Origin: Candidatus Kouleothrix ribensis
Lineage (GTDB): Bacteria > Chloroflexota > Chloroflexia > Chloroflexales > Roseiflexaceae
Assembly: GCA_016722075.1 (NCBI GenBank)
Contig: JADKGW010000001.1
Location: forward strand, 2,108,001 to 2,172,000
Direction of reading: 5' to 3'
Length of the DNA stretch: 64,000 bases
In this document: one piece after another, positions 50,702 to 59,289 of the stretch
Layout of the letters: each line of letters opens with the position of its first letter
How positions within the stretch are numbered: position 1 is the first letter of the stretch
The notes under the pieces: model-generated
What the model saw: the letters and a program-made list of their open reading frames with translations, nothing else
The model's database searches: none
What the model was told of the DNA's origin: nothing
Made by a program: the position numbers and the translations under genes

Positions 50702-50784
50702 GCCGAAGTGGCGGAATGGCAGACGCGACGGTCTCAAAAACCGTTGAGGGCGACCTCGTGTGGGTTCGACTCCCACCTTCGGCA
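50702..50784 (+). tRNA. tRNA-Leu (CAA)
   Basis: Acceptor GCCGAAG/CTTCGGC, anticodon loop CTCAAAA on ACGGT/ACCGT, a long variable arm as in leucine tRNAs, T-loop GTTCGACTC, discriminator A and encoded CCA to 50787. Confidence 0.97.
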
Positions 50785-50818
50785 CCAGCCACATCCGCGG
50801 TATCGCACACATCACTAT

Positions 50819-50892
50819 CGGGGCGTGGCTCAGCCTGGTAGAGCGCAGCGTTCGGGTCGCTGAGGTCGGTGGTTCGAATCCACTCGCCCCGA
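50819..50892 (+). tRNA. tRNA-Pro (CGG)
   Basis: Acceptor CGGGGCG/CGCCCCG, anticodon loop TTCGGGT on CAGCG/CGCTG, T-loop GTTCGAATC, discriminator A and encoded CCA to 50895. It lies 31 bp after tRNA-Leu with CCA and shares its transcript. Confidence 0.97.
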
Positions 50893-50904
50893 CCAAACCC
50901 TCAG

Positions 50905-50937
50905 ATCGGGAAGCGGTACACCGCTTCCCGATTTTTT
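50905..50937 (+). terminator. Rho-independent terminator after tRNA-Pro
   Basis: Perfect 12-bp stem ATCGGGAAGCGG/CCGCTTCCCGAT with TACA loop, then TTTTTG. Confidence 0.93.
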
Positions 50938-51046
50938 GTTGCGCGCCCGCTGGTGCATACGCCTGGTGCTGCCGAACCGAAACGCGCGATCTGCACCACC
51001 CGCATGGGCCAGCAGATATTGCGACGTAGGCGCCGCACTCACTTTG

Positions 51047-51055
51047 TGCTATACT
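51047..51055 (+). promoter_or_regulatory. Extended -10 promoter of clpC
   Basis: TGCTATACT, an extended -10 without a consensus -35. A short CGCGCTGCA/TGCAGCGCG hairpin (about 51065-51088) lies in the leader; no CIRCE or CtsR-type operator is visible. Confidence 0.5.
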
Positions 51056-51107
51056 ATTTTTAACCCGCGCTGCAGTTGTGCAGCGCGCCACCCACGGGGG
51101 CGATACC

Positions 51108-53579
51108 ATGCGATTAGAACGGTTTACCGATAAGGCGCAAGAGGCATTTCAGGAAGCCCAAGAGATCATGCACGAGCAGCACCACACGCAGCTCGATGTC
51201 GAGCATATCTTTCTGGCCATGCTGCGCCAGCGCGAGGGCCTGACCAACCGCGCGCTCGGCCGCCTCGGCGTCGATACCGATACGATCTCGCAGCGCGTCG
51301 AGCGCGAGCTAGAGAAATCGCCCAAGGTGTACGGGCAGTACGGCTACGGCAACCAGGTCTATATCACACCACGCACCCAGCGCCTGGTCAAGCGCGCCGA
51401 AGAAGAGGCCACCCGCCTCAACGACCAGTATGTCGGCATCGAGCACCTGCTGATCGCGATCAGCGGCGAGCGCGAGGGCGCCTCGTCACGCATCCTCAAC
51501 AGCTTCGGCATCGATCAAGAGCGCGTCTACCAGGCCCTGATGGATATTCGCGGCAGCCAGCGCGCCGATAACCCCGGCGCCGAGGGCCGCTACGAGATCC
51601 TCGGCAAGTACAGCACCGACCTGACCGAGCTGGCTAAGCAGGGTAAGCTCGACCCAGTGATCGGCCGCGATGCCGAGATCACCCGCGTGATCCGCATCCT
51701 GTGCCGCCGCACGAAAAATAACCCGGTGCTGGTGGGCGAGACGGGCGTCGGCAAGACGGCCATCGCCGAGGGGTTGGCCCAGCGCATCACCTCGGGCGAT
51801 GTGCCACTGCCGCTCAAAGACCGCAAGCTGCTGGCGCTCGACCTGGCCGGCATGGTCGCCGGCTCGAAGTTCCGCGGCGAGTTCGAAGAGCGGCTCAAGG
51901 CCGTGATGGAAGAGGTGCGCGCGGCCCAGGGCCTGGTGATTCTGTTCATCGACGAGCTCCACACCGTAGTGGGCGCGGGCGCGGCCGCCGGCTCGATCGA
52001 TGCCTCGAATATGCTCAAGCCCGGCCTCTCGCGCGGCGAGATGCAGGTGATCGGCGCGACTACGATCGATGAGTATCGTAAGCATATCGAGAAAGACGCA
52101 GCGCTCGAGCGGCGCTTCAGCCCGGTGTTCGTCGAAGAGCCGGATGTCGAGACTACGATCGAGATGCTGCGTGGCCTGCGCAAACGCTACGAAGAGCACC
52201 ACGCGCTGACGATCTCCGACCAGGCGATCGAGGCGGCTGCCCGGCTTTCGAGCCGCTATATCGCCGATCGCTTTCTGCCCGATAAGGCGATCGACCTGAT
52301 CGACGAGGCCTCGGCCAAGCTGCGGATCGACATCTACTCCATGCCGCCCGACCTGCGCGAACAAGAGTCCGAGCTTGAGCAGCTGCGCCGCGAGGAAGAA
52401 GACGCCGGCGCACGGCGCGAGTATGAGCGCGCCGCCACACTACGCGCGCGCTTCCTGCTGGTTGAGCAGGCCTTCAATACCGCCCGCGATATCTGGCTCA
52501 AGAGCTCGAACCTCGACGAGGTTGTCGATGAAGAAGACGTGGCCGCGATCGTGTCGAACTGGACTGGCGTGCCAGTCAGCCGCATGCTCGAGACCGAGCG
52601 CGAGAAGCTGGTGGATATGGAGGCGCGCCTGCACGAGCGCGTGATCGGCCAGCACGAGGCGATCGTGGCCCTCTCCGACGCGATCCGCCGCGCACGCAGT
52701 GGCCTGAAAGATCCCGGCCGGCCGATCGGTTCGTTCATCTTCGTCGGGCCGACCGGCGTAGGCAAGACTGAGCTGGCCAAGGCGCTGGCCGAGTTCATGT
52801 TCGATAGCGAAGATGCCATGACCCGCGTCGATATGAGCGAGTTCCAGGAGCGCCACACGGTCAGCCGGCTGATCGGCGCACCGCCCGGCTATGTTGGCTA
52901 CGACGACGCCGGGCAGCTCACCGAGAGCGTGCGGCGGCGGCCCTACCAGGTGATCCTATTCGACGAGATCGAGAAGGCCCACCCCGACGTGTTCAACACG
53001 TTGCTCCAGGTGCTCGACGACGGCCGCCTGACCGATGGCCAGGGCCGCACGGTCGACTTCCGCAACACCGTGGTGATCATGACCTCGAATGTCGGCACCG
53101 AGCACGTGCGCCAGCAGAGCATCGGCCTGGTGCGCCAGCACGACCGCAACGCCGAAGACGCGGCGCGCGAGCGCGTCCACGAAGCGCTGCGCCAGGCCTT
53201 CCGGCCTGAGTTCCTGAACCGCATCGACGACATTATCGTGTTCCACGCGCTTACCGAGGCCGAGCTAACCCAGATCGTCGATCTGCTGGTGGCCGAGGTG
53301 GCCGACCGCCTGCGCGAGCAGGGCATCGGCCTCGAGCTGACCCAGCCGGCCAAGGCGTTGCTGGTGCGCGAGGGCTATGTGCCGGCCTACGGCGCGCGCC
53401 CGCTACGCCGCACCATCCAGCGCCTGATCGAGACACGGCTCTCGCGCGATATTTTGAAGAACTCGTTCAAGGCCGGCGATGTGATCCTCGTCGATACCAA
53501 CGGCACCGAGCTGACCTTCGATAAGCGCGAGACGCTCGAGCTGAGCCAGAAGAAGCCGGCCGCGCCGCTGGGAGCGTAG
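51108..53579 (+). CDS. clpC: ATP-dependent Clp protease ATP-binding subunit ClpC
   Basis: An 823-aa Hsp100 unfoldase that feeds substrates to ClpP. It has two Clp_N repeats (residues 1-145), AAA+ domain 1 with Walker A GETGVGKTAIAEGLA (about 213) and LFIDELHTVVGAG, and a UVR-like coiled-coil motif (ARREYERAATLRARFLLVEQ, about 440) that separates ClpC from ClpA/ClpB. AAA+ domain 2 has GPTGVGKTELAKALAEFMF and LFDEIEKAHPDVFN, and the C-terminal domain has GYVPAYGARPLRRTIQRLIE. Length is normal. The start has GGGGG about ten bases upstream. A strong terminator follows. Confidence 0.97.
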   Translation: MRLERFTDKAQEAFQEAQEIMHEQHHTQLDVEHIFLAMLRQREGLTNRALGRLGVDTDTISQRVERELEKSPKVYGQYGYGNQVYITPRTQRLVKRAEEEATRLNDQYVGIEHLLIAISGEREGASSRILNSFGIDQERVYQALMDIRGSQRADNPGAEGRYEILGKYSTDLTELAKQGKLDPVIGRDAEITRVIRILCRRTKNNPVLVGETGVGKTAIAEGLAQRITSGDVPLPLKDRKLLALDLAGMVAGSKFRGEFEERLKAVMEEVRAAQGLVILFIDELHTVVGAGAAAGSIDASNMLKPGLSRGEMQVIGATTIDEYRKHIEKDAALERRFSPVFVEEPDVETTIEMLRGLRKRYEEHHALTISDQAIEAAARLSSRYIADRFLPDKAIDLIDEASAKLRIDIYSMPPDLREQESELEQLRREEEDAGARREYERAATLRARFLLVEQAFNTARDIWLKSSNLDEVVDEEDVAAIVSNWTGVPVSRMLETEREKLVDMEARLHERVIGQHEAIVALSDAIRRARSGLKDPGRPIGSFIFVGPTGVGKTELAKALAEFMFDSEDAMTRVDMSEFQERHTVSRLIGAPPGYVGYDDAGQLTESVRRRPYQVILFDEIEKAHPDVFNTLLQVLDDGRLTDGQGRTVDFRNTVVIMTSNVGTEHVRQQSIGLVRQHDRNAEDAARERVHEALRQAFRPEFLNRIDDIIVFHALTEAELTQIVDLLVAEVADRLREQGIGLELTQPAKALLVREGYVPAYGARPLRRTIQRLIETRLSRDILKNSFKAGDVILVDTNGTELTFDKRETLELSQKKPAAPLGA

Positions 53580-53604
53580 GCGGTATATACGCCCCAGCGG
53601 CTAT

Positions 53605-53640
53605 GCCCCGCGCGCTCGTTCTGAGCGCGCGGGGCTTTTT
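53605..53640 (+). terminator. Rho-independent terminator of clpC
   Basis: 12-bp stem GCCCCGCGCGCT/AGCGCGCGGGGC with a 7-nt loop, followed by TTTTT. Confidence 0.93.
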
Positions 53641-53696
53641 GGTGCGCCCCGCGCGTGGGCGCGCCGGGTACGCGCGGCCGCTCAGACCCCGAATCG

Positions 53697-54371
53697 CTAG
53701 GGCGTATCGAACGCCGGGTGCCCAATGATCTGCGTGGTGGCGTCGCCAGTGATATGCGCGTGCGCCGACCAGCGTTTGAGCGTGCCGGCCCACTCGCCAT
53801 CCGCCTCGGCCAGCTCGATCTCGGTAATCGAGCAATTGCGGCTCGGCTGGCGCATCAGCGCGGGCAGGTCGATCGCGCGACAGATTCCCTGAAGCGTAAA
53901 GGTGAAGATGCCGCCGTGGCCAACGATAATCACGCGCTGGCCCGCGCGGCCGCGTAGCGCGATGCCAAGCCCGGCGCGCATGCGCCCCAGCAGCTCGTGA
54001 TAATTCTCGCCGGCTGGGAAGCGCTGCTCGGGCCGGCCCTCGAACCACGAGCGCACAATCCGATCGTGCTCGGCCCAGACCGCATCGGTCGGCGGCATGC
54101 CCTCGAGCGCACCGACATTGACCTCGCGGAACTGCTCGACGACCGTGGGCGCCCGGCCGATCGCCGCCCCAATGATCTCGGCCGTCTCGACTGCGCGCCT
54201 GAGCGGCGAGGCGTAGATCGCATCGATCGGGTGATCGCGAAAAAACGCGCCGGTCTGCTGCGCCTGCAGCACGCCTTTAGGCGTCAGTGGGTAATCGACG
54301 GCACGGTGCGAGAACTCGCGGGTGAGGTTGGCGAGATTTTCACCGTGGCGAACCAGGTAGATCGTATTCAT
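53697..54371 (-). CDS. Histidine phosphatase (phosphoglycerate mutase-like)
   Basis: A 224-aa branch-1 histidine phosphatase. The catalytic RHG is in IYLVRHGENLANLTREF (H8), the phosphate-pocket residues are in DAIYASPLRRAVETAEI, the acid is in FREVNVGALEGM and the second catalytic His in VIIVGHGGIFTFTLQGI (about residue 153). The family covers phosphoglycerate mutase-like, alpha-ribazole phosphatase and broad phosphatases; the substrate cannot be told. Its last 250 bp are repeated, with in-frame deletions, at 56520-56738. Confidence 0.9.
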   Translation of the reverse strand: MNTIYLVRHGENLANLTREFSHRAVDYPLTPKGVLQAQQTGAFFRDHPIDAIYASPLRRAVETAEIIGAAIGRAPTVVEQFREVNVGALEGMPPTDAVWAEHDRIVRSWFEGRPEQRFPAGENYHELLGRMRAGLGIALRGRAGQRVIIVGHGGIFTFTLQGICRAIDLPALMRQPSRNCSITEIELAEADGEWAGTLKRWSAHAHITGDATTQIIGHPAFDTP

Positions 54372-54606
54372 GGGTTTAGTTGGTTGCTCCTTGGTGGGTG
54401 GCCGCGTGGCGTCGATCATACCACATTCGTGGTGCTGTGGTGCTCGGGGCCTACGCGGCCCCGCACCCTGCGGCGCGTGCCCCCGAGACGCATGCGGGGG
54501 CTCCGCGCCCCCGTACCCTGCGGCAGGGGCCGGCGGCGGCCCCTGTACCCGGCTCGGTCTGCGCGCTATGCACTACGCCCGAGCCCCCCTCCATGTCGGC
54601 CGAGCA

Positions 54607-54897
54607 GGAGCCTATGGTTCTTCAAGTGGGAGCGCGATTAATACTTGGGCATCCATTGCTAATCGTCCCGACGATATCTATTTTGGAGAGTGGAATAAGA
54701 AATCTGATACCAACTCAAACTACATCGATCCTGGTTACTGGATAAATAACCAGCGGCACCACCAGTATGATGTCAATGTCGTACTGCCCACCTCAGGGTG
54801 GGGCAGAGTGTCAGGAAAAACTGTCAATCCAATATGCTCACAGGGTCATGTTGCAGGTAATGGGTATGGCGATGGAGTACCCAATAGTTGCCCATGA
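54607..54897 (+). pseudogene. 5'-truncated DUF1906-like (glycoside hydrolase-like) fragment
   Basis: About 96 codons: GAYGSSSGSAINTWASI, DDIYFGEWNKKSD, and GYWINNQRHHQYDVN resemble the C-terminal part of DUF1906 (Rv2525c-like) domains, where a WxxxxxxxDDIxFxxW stretch and an NxQRxHQY motif occur. The rest of the domain is missing, because upstream DNA (54420-54600) is a GC-rich hairpin-rich repeat with no homologous coding sequence. The open frame continues upstream by chance to 54370. GC content falls sharply where the fragment begins. I make the family call from memory of motifs and hold it loosely. Confidence 0.45.
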
Positions 54898-54942
54898 TAG
54901 GATTTCGGTTATGGTAGTATGTAGTAAAAAGAAGAGGCTAAC

Positions 54943-56208
54943 ATGAGCAGACCTACTGGTCATACACTGACCACCCACCGCCTGATCCGGCGTATTGCCA
55001 TACTTTCAGTCTCCCTTAGCCTAGCACTGATTTCTGCCTGCGGGGTTTCAGATAGGGGTACATCGGCTGGTACCTCGAATATCCCGACACCGGTTGTCAT
55101 GCCAAATACAACTGACGCAATACAAAGCCCTGAAACAGCAGTGCAAGTTCAGAATGTCAAATTGCGGAAAGTCCATGTGGATAAAACACTAAAAGGCTGG
55201 GTATTGACAGATCAGGGTGTTCTCTGGACTGACAACTTTACCCATAACTTAAAGGATAAAACTCTCCCTCCCCAAGTAAAACCTGACGAGATTGGGGATG
55301 TATTCTTTCTTGACGAACAACACAGCTGGCTAGTCCTCAATCGTCTGCGCCCGGGGGCGACTAACCCTGCGGATCTTCTGGTGCTACGATCAACCGACAA
55401 CGGGCAGAGTTGGCTACGAAGCAGCCTCTATCCAGATTACCGAGAGTATGTCGATCAACCAGGCGAAGTCGCTGGAGTTGAGTTTGTTGATCCGCAGCAC
55501 GGATGGGTAATGCTTAGAAATGTCAGCAGCGCAGCTGTCGATAAAGGCTTGTTGTTTCGTACTACAGACGGAGGGGAATCCTGGAGTCGTGTCTCAGCAC
55601 CATCAGGTCAGCCAGTTCACTTCATTAGTCAACAGGACGGCTGGACTACCAATATTCCGCTGGCTCTGTTGTATGCTACCCACGATGGAGGCATAACTTG
55701 GGAGAAACAGGCACTGCCACAAATAGCCGAGCCAACACCCAATGGCATAATTCCAAGTTATGAGCTTCCGACATTCTTCAACGATCAGGAAGGTATACTC
55801 CCAGTCACTCTCGCTGGCGAACAGCAATCAATCAGCTTTTATACAACCCAGGACGGGGGGCGCTCCTGGAACTTGGCCGCGCAAGAGGCGACACTGCTAC
55901 CAGGATCACCGTTTGGAACAATGCCAACGGCGGTCATTACCGCCCAAGAATGGATGTTGTTTCTGCCAAATGGGAAGGTACGCAAAACAAGTGATAGTGG
56001 GAAGCACTGGGATGAGCAAGATGTTCCAAGCTTGGCGGCAGGGATAACCAATGTCAGCTTTGCTTCCCAAGCACAAGGCTGGGGGCTAAGCTCTGTCGGT
56101 AAATGCGCCGCACCTAAATCGCAGTGTAGCATCCAAACGCAAATCATGATAACCGAGGACGGCGGACATACTTGGACAGCAACGGCAACGTTCACCAATC
56201 CAAGCTAG
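54943..56208 (+). CDS. Lipoprotein with Ycf48/BNR-type beta-propeller repeats
   Basis: 421 aa. The signal peptide ends in a lipobox (LALISACGVS). The mature part is a beta propeller with six Asp-box type motifs: LRSTDNGQSW, FRTTDGGESW, YATHDGGITW, YTTQDGGRSW, RKTSDSGKHW and MITEDGGHTW, at fairly regular spacing, as in Ycf48/HCF136-like and sialidase-like proteins. It could be a binding protein at the cell surface; no catalytic residues are evident. Base composition is clearly lower in GC than both flanks, with many A/T third positions, which suggests recent transfer together with the fragment at 54607. Confidence 0.85.
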   Translation: MSRPTGHTLTTHRLIRRIAILSVSLSLALISACGVSDRGTSAGTSNIPTPVVMPNTTDAIQSPETAVQVQNVKLRKVHVDKTLKGWVLTDQGVLWTDNFTHNLKDKTLPPQVKPDEIGDVFFLDEQHSWLVLNRLRPGATNPADLLVLRSTDNGQSWLRSSLYPDYREYVDQPGEVAGVEFVDPQHGWVMLRNVSSAAVDKGLLFRTTDGGESWSRVSAPSGQPVHFISQQDGWTTNIPLALLYATHDGGITWEKQALPQIAEPTPNGIIPSYELPTFFNDQEGILPVTLAGEQQSISFYTTQDGGRSWNLAAQEATLLPGSPFGTMPTAVITAQEWMLFLPNGKVRKTSDSGKHWDEQDVPSLAAGITNVSFASQAQGWGLSSVGKCAAPKSQCSIQTQIMITEDGGHTWTATATFTNPS

Positions 56209-56519
56209 CATTAGTAGCTCTAGTAAGATGTTATGCTGCTCACGGGTTACGATTAGACGCTCAGCTATCTCGCTTGTGCTCAAGTGAGTGTAAAGCGCAT
56301 GTCCAAACCTTAGCCGTGCGCAGTATAGTAGCTGAACTACCAGCACGATACCACCTGTTGATAGTTCATTTTGTAACTCACGGCACCCTATCTTCGCCAT
56401 TCAGCAGGGAAGGGGGCTGTGTCTCCTGTACCGCATCACCATCCCCTTACGTGAGGGTATACCTAGCGCCCTACCTCTGTGTTCTCTATGCCTCTTTGGC
56501 AAATTAGGCAGCTAGACGC
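56209..56519. other. Lower-GC non-coding stretch, no feature seen
   Basis: The 311 bp between the Ycf48-like gene and the phosphatase copy have the same low GC as the gene. No open frame resembles a protein and no RNA, terminator or inverted repeat is evident. It marks the right part of the presumed insertion. Confidence 0.5.
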
Positions 56520-56738
56520 CTAGAGTCGGTCGAGCGCCGGGTGGCCGATGATGGTGGCGTCGCCAGTGATATGCGCGTGCGCCGACCAGCGTTTGAGCGT
56601 GCCGGCCCACTCGCCATTCGTCTCGGCCAGCGCGATCTCGGTAATCGAGCAATTGCGGCTCGGCTGGCGCATCAGCGCGGGCAGGTCGATCGCGCGACAG
56701 ATTCCCTCGTGGCCAACGATAATCACGCGCTGGCCCGC
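56520..56738 (-). pseudogene. Partial duplicate of the histidine phosphatase 3' end
   Basis: Copies the last 75 or so codons of the gene at 53697 in the same orientation: VIIVGHEGICRAIDLPALMR, NCSITEIALAETNGEWAGTL and HAHITGDATIIGHPALDRL. Relative to the intact gene it lacks 24 bp (eight codons after GHxG) and 6 bp near the end, both in frame, with a few substitutions. No catalytic RHG segment is present, so it is non-functional as an enzyme. To its right, DNA changes abruptly to GC-rich hairpin repeats similar to those beside the intact gene's start. Confidence 0.9.
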
Positions 56739-56999
56739 GTCCCCGTACCCTGCGGCAGGGGCCGCCACGCATGCGGGGGCGACGCGCCCCCGAACCCCGC
56801 GGCAGGGGCCGCCGCCGGCCCCTGCACCCCGCCGCCGGGGTTTCACCCCGGACCCCCTATTTCAGGCTCTCGCAGCCCGATCGCCCGGCGCGCATGCCTT
56901 TGGGCAGCCCGAGCGATCGTTAGCACACGCATACGTGCTTCAGTGCGCACCACCTGAAGCACTTGGCCAGGGCATGAGTCGATGTGCATAGGGTTGGGA

Positions 57000-57355
57000 T
57001 GGCCTCGCTTGCCGGAGGGGTTTTAGGGGAACCGGCTCGGTTCCCTTAATCGGGGGCACGGGGGCGAAGCGCCCCGAAAACCTCTCGCGGGAGCACGGGG
57101 GCGCATAGCCCCGAAGCGGGGGCACGGGGGCGAAGCGCCCCGGAAAGCCTCAGCCGGGGCACGCGGGCGCAGCGCCTCGTAAGGGCGGATCGATGTATCC
57201 GCCCTCAGCCGGGGCACGGGGGCGCATAGCCCCGAAGCGGGGGCACGGGGGCGCATAGCCCCGAAGCAGGGGCACGGGGGCGCAGCGCCTCGTAAGGGCG
57301 GATCGATGTATCCGCCCTCAGCCGGGGGCACGGGGGCGCAGCACCCCGAACAACC
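57000..57355. repeat. GC-rich hairpin repeat array, including dispersed element copy 2
   Basis: 57000-57090 is an inverted copy of the element at 3770-3850. It is followed by several units of GGGGGCACGGGGGCG plus CATAGCCCCGAAGC and a 45-bp block (57168-57214, repeated 113 bp later at 57281-57325) that includes the palindrome AGGGCGGATCGATGTATCCG. The 728-bp gap 56739-57467 holds these repeats and no credible gene. Confidence 0.8.
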
Positions 57356-57390
57356 CACATACCGATCGTGAAATCAACCACAACCTTCCA

Positions 57391-57419
57391 TTGACGCTAT
57401 CCAGCCAGCCCGGTATAAT
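57391..57419 (+). promoter_or_regulatory. Promoter of the GNAT-dsbA-VKOR genes
   Basis: TTGACG, 17 bp, TATAAT, a near-consensus housekeeping promoter 49 bp before the GNAT start codon. Confidence 0.85.
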
Positions 57420-57467
57420 ACTGGCGAGCACTCAGAGGCGCGCCGCCATGCACAATAGGACGAAACA

Positions 57468-57977
57468 ATGAGCGACCATACGCTGGTGATCCGGCTGTGC
57501 GAACCCGACGACACACCGCTGATCGTGCCCATGATCCAGGCTCAGGTCGCGGCATCGGGCCGCACCGCGCCCGACCCGGATGCGCTGGGCGAGATCGTGC
57601 ATGCCCTGCTGATCAGCCAGTTCAGCGACTTTCTGCTGGCCGAGGGCCAGGGCCGGACACTCGGCGTACTACAGATCAACTATCGGCTTTCGACCTGGGA
57701 TATCGCGTCGTACGCGGTGATCGAAGATTTCTACCTGGCGCCCGAGGCGCGCGGGCGCGGCGTGGGCACGCGCATGCTCGAGTACGCGTGCGCGCGCGCC
57801 GAGGGCCGTGGTGCCCACTTCGTCCAGGCAGCAGTACAGCCCAACGATCGCGCGGCACGCCGCGTGTACGAGGCCTTCAGCTTTAGCCCAACCAGCCAGG
57901 AGCTCTGGCGCAGCCAACTGCCACTCGGCTGCTCGACCAATTTCGACACGTCAGTGGCCAACCCACAAAGTGAGTAA
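57468..57977 (+). CDS. GNAT-family N-acetyltransferase
   Basis: A 169-aa protein with the acetyl-CoA-binding signature in VIEDFYLAPEARGRGVGTRMLEYACARAEGRG (R/Q-x-x-G-x-G/A in RGRGVG) and the trailing VQPNDRAARRVYEAFSF typical of the fold. The substrate is unknown. It is 9 bp upstream of the dsbA-like gene and follows the strong promoter at 57391, so it is probably co-transcribed with the disulfide genes. Confidence 0.88.
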   Translation: MSDHTLVIRLCEPDDTPLIVPMIQAQVAASGRTAPDPDALGEIVHALLISQFSDFLLAEGQGRTLGVLQINYRLSTWDIASYAVIEDFYLAPEARGRGVGTRMLEYACARAEGRGAHFVQAAVQPNDRAARRVYEAFSFSPTSQELWRSQLPLGCSTNFDTSVANPQSE

Positions 57978-57986
57978 CCAGATTTT

Positions 57987-58715
57987 ATGAGCGACAAACG
58001 TACCGTACCGGGCCGCGCCCAGCGCGGCCGTGGAACTCCCACAAAGCCGCGCGGCATCTCGATGCCGCTGTTCTACGCCCTGCTTGTGCTGATCGCCATT
58101 GGCGGCGCGATCGTGCTGCTCAGCAACACCGCAACCCCGCGCACCAACACCCAGGCCGGCGCAACCGGCAGCGGCCAGATCGTCAGCTCGATCCCGCTCG
58201 AGAGCCTGCCAACTCGCGGCCAGGCCAGCGCGCCGGTGACGGTGATCGAGTTTGCCGACTACCAGTGCCCGGCCTGCGGCGTGTTCGCCACGACGCTCGA
58301 GCCGGCGATCATCAAGGATTATATCGACACCGGCAAGGTCAAGATGGTCTTCCACGACTTCCCGCTAAGCCAGCACAAGAATGCCGTGCCCGCCGCCGAG
58401 GCCGCGCGCTGCGCCGGCGACCAGGGTGCCTACTGGCCAATGCACGATCTGCTGTTTGCCAAGCAGGCCGAGTGGGAGAACAGCGCGCCGCCGGCCGATC
58501 TGTTCGCCGGCTACGCCCAGCAGCTGAAGCTCGACCGCGGCGCCTTCGAGCAGTGTACCAACGGCCGCACCCACCAGCAGTCCATCCAGGCAGCCTACCA
58601 GGCTTCGGTCAAGGCCGGCATCAACCAGACGCCCACCTTCGTGGTCGATGGCAAGGCCTACGACTACAACCAGCTACGCGGGGCGATCGACGCCGCACTC
58701 GCCGCCAAGAAATAA
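57987..58715 (+). CDS. Membrane-anchored DsbA-like thiol oxidase
   Basis: A 242-aa protein with one N-terminal transmembrane helix (FYALLVLIAIGGAIVLLS, about residues 29-46) and an extracytoplasmic DsbA/DSBA_2 thioredoxin fold. The redox pair C94/C97 is in FADYQCPACGVFA and the cis-proline loop is NQTPTFVVDG. Two more cysteines (ARCAGDQ, FEQCTNG) may form a structural bridge, as in DsbA proteins of VKOR-containing bacteria. It introduces disulfides into exported proteins and is reoxidised by VKOR, encoded next. Confidence 0.93.
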   Translation: MSDKRTVPGRAQRGRGTPTKPRGISMPLFYALLVLIAIGGAIVLLSNTATPRTNTQAGATGSGQIVSSIPLESLPTRGQASAPVTVIEFADYQCPACGVFATTLEPAIIKDYIDTGKVKMVFHDFPLSQHKNAVPAAEAARCAGDQGAYWPMHDLLFAKQAEWENSAPPADLFAGYAQQLKLDRGAFEQCTNGRTHQQSIQAAYQASVKAGINQTPTFVVDGKAYDYNQLRGAIDAALAAKK

Positions 58716-58746
58716 GTTAGCACGAAAGACGACGAGCGTTGTGCGC

Positions 58747-59220
58747 ATGGCACAGCGCTCACCACGTAACACTATGCTGCACGACTCGCCCTACGCGCGC
58801 ATGGCCATCGCGATTATGTCGCTGCTGGGCCTGCTCGACGCTGCGTACCTCTCGCTCGAGCGCCTGACCGGCGGCCAGGTGGCCTGCCCGGTCGGTGGCG
58901 GCTGCGAGGTGGTGCAGAACAGCGCGTACGCGCTGTTCATGGGTGTGCCGGTGGCGTACATCGGCGTGGCCGGCTATGCCGCGCTACTGCTGGTGGCGCT
59001 GCTGTCGCTCAATCTCGAGCGCGTCGCCGGGCTGGCCTTGGCCGATCTGCTGCTGGCACTCGGCGTCGTCGCGCTCCTATTTGGGATCTACCTCTCGTAC
59101 CTGCAGGTGGCTGTAATTGGTGCAATCTGCTTCTGGTGCGTCGTCGCCGCGCTGCTCGACCTGGGCATCTGCCTGGCTGCGCTGGCCCACTGGCGCGCAC
59201 AGCGCAGCCAACCGCATTGA
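58747..59220 (+). CDS. Vitamin K epoxide reductase-family (VKOR) disulfide-bond regenerator
   Basis: 157 aa with four transmembrane helices. The catalytic CxxC is C128/C131 in AICFWCVVAALLD and the loop cysteines are C47/C53 in VACPVGGGCEVV, the full set used to pass electrons from DsbA to quinone. The motif NSAYALFMGVPVAYIGVAGY is diagnostic of VKOR. ATG 58747 is preferred; a GTG two codons earlier is possible. With the adjacent DsbA it forms a complete oxidation pathway that replaces DsbB. Confidence 0.93.
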   Translation: MAQRSPRNTMLHDSPYARMAIAIMSLLGLLDAAYLSLERLTGGQVACPVGGGCEVVQNSAYALFMGVPVAYIGVAGYAALLLVALLSLNLERVAGLALADLLLALGVVALLFGIYLSYLQVAVIGAICFWCVVAALLDLGICLAALAHWRAQRSQPH

Positions 59221-59245
59221 CAGCGCCCCGACCTCGCTCTATAAT
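59217..59245 (+). promoter_or_regulatory. Consensus promoter of secD
   Basis: TTGACA, 17 bp, TATAAT. The -35 overlaps the stop codon of the VKOR gene. The secD start codon follows 45 bp later. Confidence 0.9.
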
Positions 59246-59289
59246 GCTGCGGTTTTCACAAAGTTCCCGATCATGGAGGCAAACAAGCT

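Noticed and set aside
50841..51042. Minus-strand frames over the tRNA-Pro and terminator region
   Set aside because: They overlap RNA genes and a terminator and are Arg/Ser-rich noise.
56209..56507. Short plus-strand frame following the Ycf48-like gene (about 110 codons)
   Set aside because: Starts inside the upstream gene in another frame, no ribosome-binding site or domain signal.
57023..57358. Minus-strand frame with repeated CAPVPP/ALRPRAPA words
   Set aside because: It is the translation of the GC-rich hairpin repeats, not a protein gene.
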